40,960 bases of DNA from an uncultured Collinsella sp. (GCA_900546455.1 URCS01000014.1:1-40960); one strand, 5' to 3'. Numbered from the stretch's first letter, positions 30,871-38,536 are shown. The notes: generated by a model from the sequence alone, not told the origin. Numbers and translations: made by a program.

Positions 30871-31353
30871 ATGCGTACCAACAGAACCAACATAGCGATT
30901 ACGCCGGCAGAGGCCGCCGAGCTCAGCAGCGCGCTGTTCTCGTCCGGTAGCGCCGCCGCCCTCGAACTAGCACCTGTGTTTGCCGATATCGCAGCGGGCA
31001 GGCTGACCGCCATAGAACTGGCAGTTGCCGGCTCGCAGACAAGTGCCGCTGCGGAGCCCATCGTTATCGACGATCTTTCCATCGATCTGGCTTCGCGCGC
31101 CGTTAAAGTGTCGGGTGCGCCCGTTTCGCTCACGCCCAAAGAGTTCGATATACTGGCCTTTTTAGCGAGCAACCGGGGCACAGTCTTTAGCAAAGAGGAA
31201 ATCTATCGCGCTGTATGGCGAGACGAATATCTGCTCGATGACAGTAACATCATGGCCTTTGTCCGCAAGATCCGAAAGAAGATTGAACCCGAGCCCGACA
31301 ATCCCCGTTACCTGCTAACTGTTTGGGGTGTGGGCTATAAAATGGCCGAGTAA
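30871..31353 (+). CDS. Orphan OmpR/PhoB-type winged-helix regulator without receiver
   Basis: The protein has 160 residues. The C-terminal 95 residues are a full Trans_reg_C winged helix (IDLASRAVKVSGAPVSLTPK, EFDILAFLASNRGTVFSKEE, NIMAFVRKIRKKIEPEPDNP, VWGVGYKMAE). In place of a receiver, the first 60 residues are Ala/Glu-rich and helical (TPAEAAELSSALFSSGSAAA), with no phosphoacceptor Asp. It therefore cannot be a classical phosphorelay target; Mg2+, protein contact or abundance may control it. It sits 9 bases after one Mg2+-type ATPase and upstream of another, so it probably regulates these transporters. Confidence 0.9.
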   Translation: MRTNRTNIAITPAEAAELSSALFSSGSAAALELAPVFADIAAGRLTAIELAVAGSQTSAAAEPIVIDDLSIDLASRAVKVSGAPVSLTPKEFDILAFLASNRGTVFSKEEIYRAVWRDEYLLDDSNIMAFVRKIRKKIEPEPDNPRYLLTVWGVGYKMAE

Positions 31354-31418
31354 CGCGTTGAATCGCCCGCTTCTATCGACTTCAAAAGTCGTTTTGACAA
31401 TCCTTGCCAAATCGCAAG

Positions 31419-31464
31419 AAAGCCGCAAGAAACCGGCCATGTGCCCGGTCTTGCGGCTTTTCTA
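31419..31464 (+). terminator. Strong terminator between the wHTH gene and mgtA leader
   Basis: AAAGCCGCAAGA (31419-31430) pairs with TTGCGGCTTT (31451-31460), with ACCGG/CCGGT continuing the stem inside, followed by TTCT. It separates the first ATPase-regulator operon from the mgtA leader, or may act as an attenuator if the transcripts read through. Confidence 0.85.
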
Positions 31465-31481
31465 ATCTAAAGACAGTCGCA

Positions 31482-31577
31482 GACGCGAAGGGAAGGTGAG
31501 GATCGTGAGCGGCAGTGACAGTACCAGCAAGGCAGGGCGATGTCTGTCGGCGCAGGTCCACCTTAATGGCGGGCGTC
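31482..31577 (+). promoter_or_regulatory. Structured 5' leader of the mgtA-like gene
   Basis: Three nested stems can form one long hairpin: GACGC (31482-31486) with GCGTC (31573-31577), AAGGTG (31493-31498) with CACCTT (31559-31564), and GACAG (31517-31521) with CTGTC (31544-31548). Mg2+ transporter genes are often controlled by M-box riboswitches or leader peptides. I do not recognise the conserved M-box core here. A 26-codon frame, GTG at 31505 to TAG at 31585, with AGGTGAGG just before it, lies inside the structure and could be a leader peptide. Confidence 0.4.
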
Positions 31578-31623
31578 GCGGTTAGACGGCTCTGCATCCG
31601 ATCGATAGAACGGAGCAAGGCAA

Positions 31624-34392
31624 TTGAAGAAGCTGAATATGCGCCATATGCCATCTGCAGTCCAGGCGCAAAACGAATTGATCAGGCATCGCGCGGAGGG
31701 CCGCATCCAGCATGCAGCAACTATCCCGCTGATGGACGCCATGTCCTGGGTGGGCTCGAACCTGGGTGGTCTAACCCGTGATGAGGTCGCACACAGCGAG
31801 GCCGATAATGGGCGCAACGTGGTCACGCGCGGCAAGAAAAAGTCGCTTGCCCGCAAGCTTGCGGATGCATTCGTCAATCCCTTTACGGCAATTCTGTTCT
31901 TCTTGGCCATTATTTCTGCAACGACGGACATGGTGTTTCCGGCGTTGTCGATGATGGGCAGCACGCCGGAGGACTTTGACCCGCTAACGGTGATCATCAT
32001 CACCACGATGGTGGTGCTTTCGGGCACGCTGCGCTGTGTCCAGGAAGCGCGCAGCGGCGATGCGGCCGAAAAGCTGCTCGACATGATTACGACCACCGTG
32101 ACGGTCACCCGCAAGGATGCCCCCAGGACCGAGATTCCCATCGACGACGTGGTAGTCGGCGACATCGTGCATCTGTCCGCCGGCGACATGATTCCCGCCG
32201 ACGTGAGGATTATCGAGGCCAAGGACCTCTTTGTGAGCCAGGCCAGCCTGACGGGTGAGAGCGAACCGGTCGAGAAGGTCCCCGCGACCTGCGCCGAGTC
32301 CGATTCGGCCACGTCGTTCGAGAATATTGCCCTCATGGGCAGCAGTGTGATCTCGGGCAGCGCGACGGCGCTCGTCTTTAGTGTGGGCGAGCAGACCCTG
32401 TTTGGTTCCATGGCGTCGAGCCTGTCCGATGACGCTGTGGAGACGAGCTTTTCCAGGGGCGTCAACAGCGTCTCGTGGGTGCTCATCCGCTTTATGATGG
32501 TGATGGTTCCGTTTGTCTTTTTGATCAACGGTGTTACGAAGGGCAATTGGCTCGATGCCGGTCTCTTTGCCATCAGCATTGCCGTGGGTCTGACGCCCGA
32601 GATGCTGCCCATGATCGTTACCACGTGCCTTGCCAAGGGCGCCGTGGCCATGAGTAAAAAGCAGACGATCGTTAAGAACCTCAACTCGATTCAAAACTTT
32701 GGCGCGATGGACGTGCTGTGCACCGACAAGACCGGCACGCTTACGCAGGACCAGGTGGTGCTGGAGTATCACTGGAATATCGACGGCCAGGAGGATTCGC
32801 GCGTTTTGCGCCATGCCTATCTCAACAGCTATTTTCAGACGGGCTACAAGAATCTGATGGATCTGGCGATCATCAAGTGCACGGAAGAAGAGGAGCAAAA
32901 CGACCCGAGTCTCACCGATCTTTCCGAGGCCTACGTGAAGGTCGATGAGGTGCCGTTCGATTTTACGCGCCGTCGCCTCACCACGGTGGTGCGCGATCGC
33001 AGTGGCAAGACCCAGATGGTTACCAAGGGCGCGGTCGAGGAGATGCTGTCGGTGTGCTCACATGCCGAGATCGACGGCGGCGTTCAGGTGCTGGATGACG
33101 AGGTGCGCGAGCGCATTCTGGCAACAGTTGCCGACCTTAATGACGACGGTTTCCGCGTGCTGGCGATTGCTCAAAAGTCCAACCCGTCACCCGCCGGCGC
33201 CTTTAGCGCCGAGGATGAGCGCGACATGGTCCTAATTGGCTACCTGGCTTTTTTGGATCCGCCCAAAGAGTCCACGGCCGATGCAATCGAGGCGCTGCGC
33301 AATCACGGTGTTGCCACCAAGATCTTGACTGGCGACAACGAGAAGGTCACGCGTACCATCTGCAAGCAGGTGGGACTTGAGGTCAACAACATGTTGCTCG
33401 GCAGCGACATCGCTGGCATGGATGACGCCGAGCTCGCTCGCCGGGCCGAGGACGTACAGGTCTTCGCCAAGCTCACGCCCGATCAAAAGTCGCGCGTCGT
33501 TTCCGTCCTGCGTGCGAACGGGCATGTGGTGGGCTATATGGGCGACGGTATCAACGACGCCTCTGCCATGAAGTCGTCCGACATCGGCATCTCGGTCGAC
33601 ACGGCCGTCGACGTTGCCAAGGAGTCCGCCGACATCATCTTGCTCGAGAAGGATCTGATGGTGCTCGAGGAGGGCATCATCGAGGGGCGTAAGACCTACG
33701 CCAACATGATCAAGTACATCAAGATGACCGCGAGCTCCAACTTCGGCAACATGTTCAGCGTGCTTGCCGCATCCGCCATGCTGCCGTTCTTGCCCATGAT
33801 GAGCATCCAGCTGATCTTGCTCAACCTGATTTATGACTGCAGCTGCCTGGCGATTCCCTGGGACAACGTGGACGAGGAGTTCCTCCGCGTGCCACGTACC
33901 TGGGATGCCTCGAGTGTCGGCAGGTTCATGATCTGGATTGGGCCCACCAGCTCTATTTTCGACTTTATGACCTACATCTTTATGTACTTTGTCTTCTGTC
34001 CGTCGTTTGTGAGCCACGGCGTGCTGTTTAACGATTTGGCTCATGTTTACTCGGGTGCCACGCTGGAGCAGATGCAGCTGGCATACATCGCGCTGTTCCA
34101 GGCTGGTTGGTTTGTCGAGTCCATGTGGAGCCAGACGCTGGTCATTCATATGATCCGTACGCCCAAGCTGCCGTTTATCCAGAGCCGTGCCTCGGCTCCG
34201 GTGATGCTGCTCACGATGACCGGCATCGCACTGCTCACGCTGATCCCGTTTAGCCCGCTTGGCGCCACGCTGGGTCTGGGAGCACTGCCCGTCGAGTACT
34301 TCTTATTCCTGATTCCGTGCATCTTGCTGTACATGGCGCTGGCGACGAGCCTTAAGAAGGCCTATGTCAAGCGCTGTGGCGAGTTGCTTTAG
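31624..34392 (+). CDS. mgtA: Magnesium-translocating P-type ATPase
   Basis: The protein has 922 residues from the TTG at 31624 with GGAGC about 8 bases upstream; downstream ATG codons (31639, 31648) lack a site. The N-terminal cytoplasmic segment ends in KKSLARKLADAFVNPFTAIL. Motifs are SLTGESEPVEKV, VGLTPEMLPMIVTT (helix 4), VLCTDKTGTLTQD, FTRRRLTTVV and TKGAVEEML in the nucleotide domain, TGDNEKVTRTIC and MGDGINDASAMKSSDIGISV. Length and all motifs agree with MgtA/MgtB (type IIIB), which import Mg2+ at the plasma membrane using ATP. The C-terminus has the six expected membrane helices. A small membrane protein gene follows 30 bases later in the same transcript. Confidence 0.95.
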   Translation: MKKLNMRHMPSAVQAQNELIRHRAEGRIQHAATIPLMDAMSWVGSNLGGLTRDEVAHSEADNGRNVVTRGKKKSLARKLADAFVNPFTAILFFLAIISATTDMVFPALSMMGSTPEDFDPLTVIIITTMVVLSGTLRCVQEARSGDAAEKLLDMITTTVTVTRKDAPRTEIPIDDVVVGDIVHLSAGDMIPADVRIIEAKDLFVSQASLTGESEPVEKVPATCAESDSATSFENIALMGSSVISGSATALVFSVGEQTLFGSMASSLSDDAVETSFSRGVNSVSWVLIRFMMVMVPFVFLINGVTKGNWLDAGLFAISIAVGLTPEMLPMIVTTCLAKGAVAMSKKQTIVKNLNSIQNFGAMDVLCTDKTGTLTQDQVVLEYHWNIDGQEDSRVLRHAYLNSYFQTGYKNLMDLAIIKCTEEEEQNDPSLTDLSEAYVKVDEVPFDFTRRRLTTVVRDRSGKTQMVTKGAVEEMLSVCSHAEIDGGVQVLDDEVRERILATVADLNDDGFRVLAIAQKSNPSPAGAFSAEDERDMVLIGYLAFLDPPKESTADAIEALRNHGVATKILTGDNEKVTRTICKQVGLEVNNMLLGSDIAGMDDAELARRAEDVQVFAKLTPDQKSRVVSVLRANGHVVGYMGDGINDASAMKSSDIGISVDTAVDVAKESADIILLEKDLMVLEEGIIEGRKTYANMIKYIKMTASSNFGNMFSVLAASAMLPFLPMMSIQLILLNLIYDCSCLAIPWDNVDEEFLRVPRTWDASSVGRFMIWIGPTSSIFDFMTYIFMYFVFCPSFVSHGVLFNDLAHVYSGATLEQMQLAYIALFQAGWFVESMWSQTLVIHMIRTPKLPFIQSRASAPVMLLTMTGIALLTLIPFSPLGATLGLGALPVEYFLFLIPCILLYMALATSLKKAYVKRCGELL

Positions 34393-34422
34393 CAGGGGAT
34401 TTGACATGAGAGGATCGTTCGC

Positions 34423-34578
34423 ATGAACTGGACGCAGATTTGGATTGACCTGTTTGGGACTACGGAGTGGCTGGGGCTCAACATGGGCTTTTGGGTGGCC
34501 AATGGCGTGGTGTTGGTGGTTGTCGTAATCATGAACGTCGTCTTTTGGAGCATGAAGCCGCTTCCGAGGGATGAATAA
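34423..34578 (+). CDS. 51-residue single-pass membrane protein downstream of mgtA
   Basis: ATG at 34423, 8 bases after AGAGGA, encodes MNWTQIWIDLFGTTEWLGLN, then MGFWVANGVVLVVVVIMNVV and a short SMKPLPRDE tail. One strong membrane helix with an amphipathic, Trp-rich start. It lies between the mgtA stop and a strong terminator, so it is the last gene of the mgtA transcript. Small membrane proteins such as MgtS and MgtR control MgtA stability in enterobacteria. Position suggests a like role here, but there is no sequence similarity I can see. Confidence 0.8.
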   Translation: MNWTQIWIDLFGTTEWLGLNMGFWVANGVVLVVVVIMNVVFWSMKPLPRDE

Positions 34579-34583
34579 CGAGA

Positions 34584-34612
34584 GAGGGGGCTGCCCGGCG
34601 GGCGGCCCCCTC
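34584..34612 (+). terminator. Terminator of the mgtA operon
   Basis: GAGGGGG (34584-34590) and CCCCCTC (34606-34612) form the base of a long GC stem (CTGCC/GGCGG inside), six bases after the stop of the small membrane protein. The T run is weak (GCTGTTAT). Confidence 0.8.
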
Positions 34613-34634
34613 GCTGTTATAGGCACCAGTAAAT

Positions 34635-34818
34635 CGAAGGTGAATACTTTTCCCGAGAAGTGAACGACCTAATTTGGACCCCCGGAGCATCCGCATTTTT
34701 CGATGCCAAAACCGCAGGATTTGAGCGATAAAACCGCAGGAAATAGCTCTCCAAAAGTGCCGATGCTTCGGGGGCCCGATTTCACTCGTTCACTTCTCGG
34801 GAAAAGTATTCACCTTCG
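34635..34818. repeat. 184-bp MITE-like palindromic element
   Basis: The outer arms at 34635-34667 and 34786-34818 are perfect 33-bp reverse complements. Inside, a second stem (34679-34695 with 34758-34774) matches at 15 of 17 positions. The loop contains two direct copies of AAACCGCAGGA about 24 bases apart. There is no coding capacity. It lies between a terminator and the convergent CMD-cupin gene. This could be a non-autonomous mobile element or a large structured RNA; no target-site duplication is obvious. Confidence 0.88.
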
Positions 34819-34885
34819 TTGCGCGGGGTGTCGGATGGAAGGATGGGTGGTGCCGGTTTGCCGCGTTTTTTGGCAGACCGCGGGC

Positions 34886-35644
34886 TTAGGCCCCCAGCGC
34901 GCCGTACTGCTCGTCGTCCACCGGCTCGAGCCATTCGTTGCTTGCATCCTCGCCTGGGTATTCAAAGGCTAGGTGGCTAAACCAGCTGTTGGCGGTAGCG
35001 CCATGCCAGTGCTTGACGTTGGCGGGAATCTCGACGATATCGCCGGGGTGCAGGCGCTGCGCGGGCTTGCCCTCTTCCTGGTACCAGCCCTCGCCATCGA
35101 CGCAGATCAGTACCTGTCCGCCGCCTTTGCTCGCGTGGTGAATGTGCCAGTTGTTGCGGCAGCCCGGTTCAAAGGTGACGTTGTGGATGGGCAGGTAATC
35201 GCCTGGGGCGGTTAGCGCGTTGAGATAGCTCTGGCCGATAAAGCACGGCGCGTAGGCGTCGTTGGGCTCGCCAAGGCCAAAGAACCCGCCGTGGGCCTCT
35301 GGCGCCGCTGCGCTATCCGTCCCGTCGCCCGCATAGACTTTCTTGGCAAGATTGAACGCAGCCCAGGCTTTGGGCCAGCCGGCATAGAAGGCCACGTGCG
35401 TGATGGCGCTCGCCATCTCCTTTTGACCTACGCCGTGCTTGCGTGCGTTGGCGATGTGGTAGGCGAGCGAGCTGTCTGTGATGCCCTGCGCCACGAGGGC
35501 CACCACGGTGATGAGGCTTCGCGTCTTAAGGTCGAGGTCGGTGTTGTTCCAGTTCTCGCTAAAGAGCACATCGTCGTTAAAATGCGCGAAATCGGGGGCG
35601 AACTTGCCCAAGGCATCGCGGCCTGCGGTCTGTTTAATGGTCAT
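34886..35644 (-). CDS. Carboxymuconolactone decarboxylase-cupin fusion protein, second copy
   Basis: The protein has 252 residues; ATG at 35644 after AGAAAGGA. Layout equals that of the protein at 2742-3506: CMD domain (ITVVALVAQGITDSSLAYHI, ITHVAFYAGWPKAWAAFNLA) and cupin domain with NNWHIHHASKGGGQ and NVKHWHGATANSWFSHLAFE. The first 13 residues are identical in the two copies and the rest similar, which shows an old duplication. No AhpD-type CxxC. It is the 3' gene of a run with a flavodoxin and a small protein, all controlled by the divergent LysR regulator at 36532. Its substrate is unknown. Confidence 0.92.
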   Translation of the reverse strand: MTIKQTAGRDALGKFAPDFAHFNDDVLFSENWNNTDLDLKTRSLITVVALVAQGITDSSLAYHIANARKHGVGQKEMASAITHVAFYAGWPKAWAAFNLAKKVYAGDGTDSAAAPEAHGGFFGLGEPNDAYAPCFIGQSYLNALTAPGDYLPIHNVTFEPGCRNNWHIHHASKGGGQVLICVDGEGWYQEEGKPAQRLHPGDIVEIPANVKHWHGATANSWFSHLAFEYPGEDASNEWLEPVDDEQYGALGA

Positions 35645-35688
35645 GGAGGTTCCTTTCTAACCAGAGATAATCGAGCGGAATTTGGGCG

Positions 35689-36165
35689 TTACGAGCGGTT
35701 ACGCTCGACAAATTGCTTGAGTTCGGCATCGCTTGCTCCATTGAGTATCGCGCCCGGGACAATTGTGGCGCCGGGTGCACTGGCCTCAAGAACCTTTGCG
35801 GTCTTGCCCATGCCGCTGCCACCGGAGGTCGCAAAGAGGACAATTTTCTTGCCGGCAAAACTCTGGGATTCCAGGAACGTTTTGATAATCGCCGGTGCAA
35901 CATACCACCAGATAGGGAAGCCAAGGTAGATGGTGCTGTATTCATCGAGCTCCAAAGGCTTCGAGGCGATGGCGGGGCGGCAGGTGGGGTCGTTGGTCTC
36001 AAGCGTGCTGCGGCTGTTCTTATCGTTCCAGTTGAGATCGGCGGCTGTGTAGGGCTTGGCGGGCTCAATCTCAAATAGGCCAGCGTCGGCTGTTTTCGCA
36101 AGGCGCTCGGCGATGTTTTTTGTCACACCGCTGGCACTGAAATAGGCTACAAGGGTCTTTGACAT
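35689..36165 (-). CDS. Flavodoxin
   Basis: The protein has 158 residues; ATG at 36165 after AAAGGAG. MSKTLVAYFSASGVTKNIAE is the FMN phosphate loop; GFPIWWYVAPAIIKTFLES and FATSGGSGMGKT are the isoalloxazine and third loops. It belongs to the Flavodoxin_4-type family widespread in anaerobes, often linked to aldo/keto reductases or CMD proteins. It lies 2 bases after the stop of the small upstream gene and 44 bases before the CMD-cupin gene, so the three likely form one operon. It would carry electrons for a reductive step in which the CMD-cupin enzyme takes part. Confidence 0.93.
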   Translation of the reverse strand: MSKTLVAYFSASGVTKNIAERLAKTADAGLFEIEPAKPYTAADLNWNDKNSRSTLETNDPTCRPAIASKPLELDEYSTIYLGFPIWWYVAPAIIKTFLESQSFAGKKIVLFATSGGSGMGKTAKVLEASAPGATIVPGAILNGASDAELKQFVERNRS

Positions 36166-36167
36166 GG

Positions 36168-36383
36168 CTACTCCTTTATTTGATGGGTTTCTTGCAGCGT
36201 ATAGATGAGGTAGTCGAGGGTCTCGAGTCTTTTTTGTTCGGCGTGGACACGTTCGAGCAGCTCGCGGCGGTACGTCTTGAGGCGACAGATGCGGGCGCAC
36301 GCGCTTGGCAGTCCCGAGAGCTCGTCGATAAACGCATCGCAGCACCCGGCGTCGCGCAGGTTCGCGATAGTCTTTTCGTCCAT
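36168..36383 (-). CDS. Small Cys-containing helical protein, function unknown
   Basis: A 71-residue protein: MDEKTIANLRDAGCCDAFID, ELSGLPSACARICRLKTYRR and a helix LLERVHAEQKRLETLDYLIYTLQETHQIKE. ATG at 36383, with GGAGG some 12 bases upstream. Four cysteines (two adjacent, two spaced four apart) and a long C-terminal helix suggest a small metal- or partner-binding protein. Similar short proteins are commonly found beside LysR-flavodoxin pairs in Clostridia and Coriobacteria. It is the first gene of the flavodoxin/CMD-cupin operon. Confidence 0.8.
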   Translation of the reverse strand: MDEKTIANLRDAGCCDAFIDELSGLPSACARICRLKTYRRELLERVHAEQKRLETLDYLIYTLQETHQIKE

Positions 36384-36463
36384 TGTGCGGTTTGGTGTCC
36401 TCCTTGTTCTTGATGGGATGGCTATAGCGTACGTTGATGCGCCGATGATGTATATTGCTTATA

Positions 36464-36502
36464 TCGACTAGCTGGACATACGAGAATCGAATAGCTAGTC
36501 GA
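36464..36502. promoter_or_regulatory. Palindromic site for the LysR regulator
   Basis: TCGACTAGCT (36464-36473) and AGCTAGTCGA (36493-36502) are perfect 10-bp arms with 19 bases between. They lie in the divergent promoter region between the small protein/flavodoxin operon and the LysR gene. On the minus strand a GATATAAG -10 box begins at the edge of the left arm. LysR tetramers bind two dyads over the -35 region, so this layout fits. Confidence 0.75.
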
Positions 36503-36531
36503 AGGACGGCTTTAGCTGGATTGGGGGCGCC

Positions 36532-37413
36532 GTGGAGCTGCGAACGCTGCGCTACTTTTTGGCGGTGGCGCGCGAGGAAAACATGACCGAGGCGGCAAAC
36601 GTGCTGCATGTGACACAGCCCACATTGTCGCGCCAGATCGCCGACTTGGAGCGCGAGCTGGGTGTCGAGCTGTTTGAGCGCACCAATCGGTCGTGCGTGC
36701 TTACAAGCGACGGCATGCGCCTGCGCCAGCGTGCCGAGGAGATTGTCTCGCTGGTGGAGCAGACCGAGTCGGAATTGGCAGATCGGGAGCTTGGCATTGC
36801 GGGCAATATCCGCATTGGCGCTGGCGAGACCCAGTCGATGCGGCTGGTGCTCGGCACTTTTGCGGAGCTGCGTCGTGACCATCCCGGCGTGACGATTGAG
36901 CTTTACACCGGTAATGCCGACGCGGTGGAGGAACGCTTGGAGCGTGGTCTGCTCGACTTTGCCCTGCTGTTGGAGCCCGTTAACGTCGAGAAATACGAGT
37001 GGATCCGTATGCCCGAAGTGGATCGAGCCGGCGTGGTCGTTGCGGCGAGCGGTCCCTGGGGCGACTTGGACGTGCTGACGCCTGCGGACGTTGCGAAGAT
37101 GCCGTTGCTGCTGAGTTCGCGCACGTCGAATCGGGCGCTGGATTTGGCGGCGTGGGCAGGCGGTGCTCTTACCATCGATGACCTCAACGTTGTGGGGCAT
37201 TTCGACTTGATCGGCAACGCATCGCATCTGGTGCGCTCGGGTACTGCGTGCGCCGTTGGCATTGGCAGTCTGCTGCAGGTGGACGAAAGCAGCGACCTTC
37301 GATTTATCCCATTTGAGCCGCCGCTTACCATCGCCTCGTTTTTGGTGTGGAAAAAATATCGCCTGCGCTCCCGCGCCTGCGAAGAGTTCCTGAACCGTTT
37401 GAATGGAATGTGA
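36532..37413 (+). CDS. LysR-family transcriptional regulator
   Basis: The protein has 293 residues from the GTG at 36532. N-terminal winged helix: MELRTLRYFLAVAREENMTE, AANVLHVTQPTLSRQIADLE, RELGVELFERTNRSCVLTSD. A linker helix leads to the periplasmic-binding-like effector domain with IRIGAGETQSMRLV and LYTGNADAVEERLERGLLDFA. Inducer unknown. It is divergent from the flavodoxin operon, which is its probable target. Its stop codon lies inside a palindromic repeat that may serve as its terminator. Confidence 0.95.
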   Translation: MELRTLRYFLAVAREENMTEAANVLHVTQPTLSRQIADLERELGVELFERTNRSCVLTSDGMRLRQRAEEIVSLVEQTESELADRELGIAGNIRIGAGETQSMRLVLGTFAELRRDHPGVTIELYTGNADAVEERLERGLLDFALLLEPVNVEKYEWIRMPEVDRAGVVVAASGPWGDLDVLTPADVAKMPLLLSSRTSNRALDLAAWAGGALTIDDLNVVGHFDLIGNASHLVRSGTACAVGIGSLLQVDESSDLRFIPFEPPLTIASFLVWKKYRLRSRACEEFLNRLNGM

Positions 37414-37439
37414 CAAAGGGACAGTCCCTTTGTCACATT
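37407..37439 (+). repeat. Palindromic repeat TGTGACAAAGGG, copy 2
   Basis: The 33-base element is a perfect palindrome with 15-bp arms (AATGTGACAAAGGGA and its complement) around CAG. It overlaps the LysR stop codon. Together with the copy at 28299 this is a dispersed element sited at gene ends, probably forming a transcript-end hairpin. Confidence 0.85.
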
Positions 37440-37461
37440 CGTTGATATGAGAGAAGAGTAG

Positions 37462-38415
37462 ATGATCCTTTCGCTGGCCCCCATGGAGGGAATTACCGGG
37501 CATGTGTTCCGTCGCGTGCATGCCGAGTGCTTTGGCGCGCTCGACTGCTACTACACGCCTTTTTTGCCGCCGCCGCGAGTGGGCAATCGCTTTGGCGGCA
37601 AGGCGTTTAAGGAAGTTGATCCGGCCAACAACCAGGGACTCAACGTCGTCCCCCAGCTTATGTCCAAGAATGCGGACGAGTTTGTGTGGGCGGCGCAGGT
37701 GCTCGCCGACATGGGCTATCGCGAGGTCAACCTTAACCTGGGCTGTCCTTCGGGAACGGTTGTCGCCAAGGGCAAGGGCTCGGGTTTTCTGCGCAACTTG
37801 GATGAGCTCGAGGTGTTTTTGAGTGACGTGTGCGAACGCTCTCCGCTGCCGGTATCGGTAAAGACCAGATTGGGACTCGAGAACGACGACGAATACGAGC
37901 GCGTGCTCGACCTTTACTGTCGCATGCCGCTGGCGGAGCTGATAGTGCACCCGCGCGTGCAAAAGGATCGTTACACGGGCTCGCCGCGCAAAGCGTTTTA
38001 CGGCGAGACGCTGGAGCGCGCGCCGTTCCCGGTGGCCTATAACGGCGACATCTTTGATCTTGAGGACATGGACGCGCTGGTGGAGGCCTATCCCGGCACG
38101 CGCCATGTGATGCTGGGGCGCGGCTTGCTCGCGAACCCTGCGCTGACCCGCATGGTCAAGGGCGGTCCTGCCGCCACCGCTGCCGAGCTGCAACGTTTTC
38201 ATGACACGTTGTTCGCGGCCTATGCAGAAGAGATTGGCGGCAACGCGGTCTTTCGCATGAAGGAGTGGTGGTTCTACGCCAAGTGCGCTTTCGCCGATCC
38301 CGCCACCGTCCATAAGCTTGTACGCAAGACCAAAAAGGTCGACGAATATCGAGCCGCCGTCGACCGTGTCTTCCGCGAGCAACCGCTCGCGCCCACAGCC
38401 CGCTTCCACGGCTAG
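37462..38415 (+). CDS. dus: tRNA-dihydrouridine synthase
   Basis: The protein has 317 residues; ATG at 37462 after AGAAGAG. It is a FMN-binding TIM barrel opening LSLAPMEGITGHVFRRV, with NLNLGCPSGTVVAKGKGSGF holding the catalytic Cys95, SVKTRLGLENDDEYERVL, LIVHPRVQKDRYTG and the phosphate site VAYNGDIFD / VMLGRGLLANP. It reduces uridines in the D-loop of tRNA using FMN and NADPH. The helical tRNA-binding C-terminus is present. The short form (about 315 residues) is typical for Firmicutes and Actinobacteria. It is convergent with the SirTM gene. Confidence 0.95.
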   Translation: MILSLAPMEGITGHVFRRVHAECFGALDCYYTPFLPPPRVGNRFGGKAFKEVDPANNQGLNVVPQLMSKNADEFVWAAQVLADMGYREVNLNLGCPSGTVVAKGKGSGFLRNLDELEVFLSDVCERSPLPVSVKTRLGLENDDEYERVLDLYCRMPLAELIVHPRVQKDRYTGSPRKAFYGETLERAPFPVAYNGDIFDLEDMDALVEAYPGTRHVMLGRGLLANPALTRMVKGGPAATAAELQRFHDTLFAAYAEEIGGNAVFRMKEWWFYAKCAFADPATVHKLVRKTKKVDEYRAAVDRVFREQPLAPTARFHG

Positions 38416-38418
38416 CTA

Positions 38419-38470
38419 GTCGTTGGGGACGTTCTTTAACGACTAGTCATTTAAGAACGTCCCCAATGAC
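38419..38470. repeat. Palindrome with GGGGACGTTCTT arms
   Basis: TTGGGGACGTTCTT (38423-38436) and AAGAACGTCCCCAA (38453-38466) are perfect arms; GTC/GAC outside and a CGACTAGTC-centred loop extend the symmetry. It starts 3 bases after the dus stop. Likely a dispersed intergenic palindrome that also ends dus transcription. Confidence 0.85.
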
Positions 38471-38481
38471 TGCCCAAAAGT

Positions 38482-38536
38482 TGTACGTCAGCATCCAAAG
38501 ATGTCGAAAAATGTCGTTTTTGGATGCTGACGTACA
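38482..38536. repeat. Palindrome with 18-bp perfect arms
   Basis: TGTACGTCAGCATCCAAA (38482-38499) and its exact complement (38519-38536) surround a 19-base loop holding two ATGTCG copies. It stands directly beside the previous palindrome and 25 bases before the stop of the convergent SirTM gene. No T run follows, so it is not a standard terminator. Confidence 0.85.

Noticed and set aside
31482..31623. Classical M-box riboswitch ahead of mgtA
   Set aside because: The conserved M-box core as I know it is not visible, so I list only a structured leader.
34635..34818. Insertion sequence
   Set aside because: There is no transposase and no coding frame, so it is at most a non-autonomous element.
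36166..38409. Long minus-strand open frame upstream of the flavodoxin start and antisense to LysR and dus
   Set aside because: Only the last 158 residues are real (flavodoxin). The rest is His/Arg-rich shadow of genes on the other strand, and the true start at 36165 has its own ribosome binding site.
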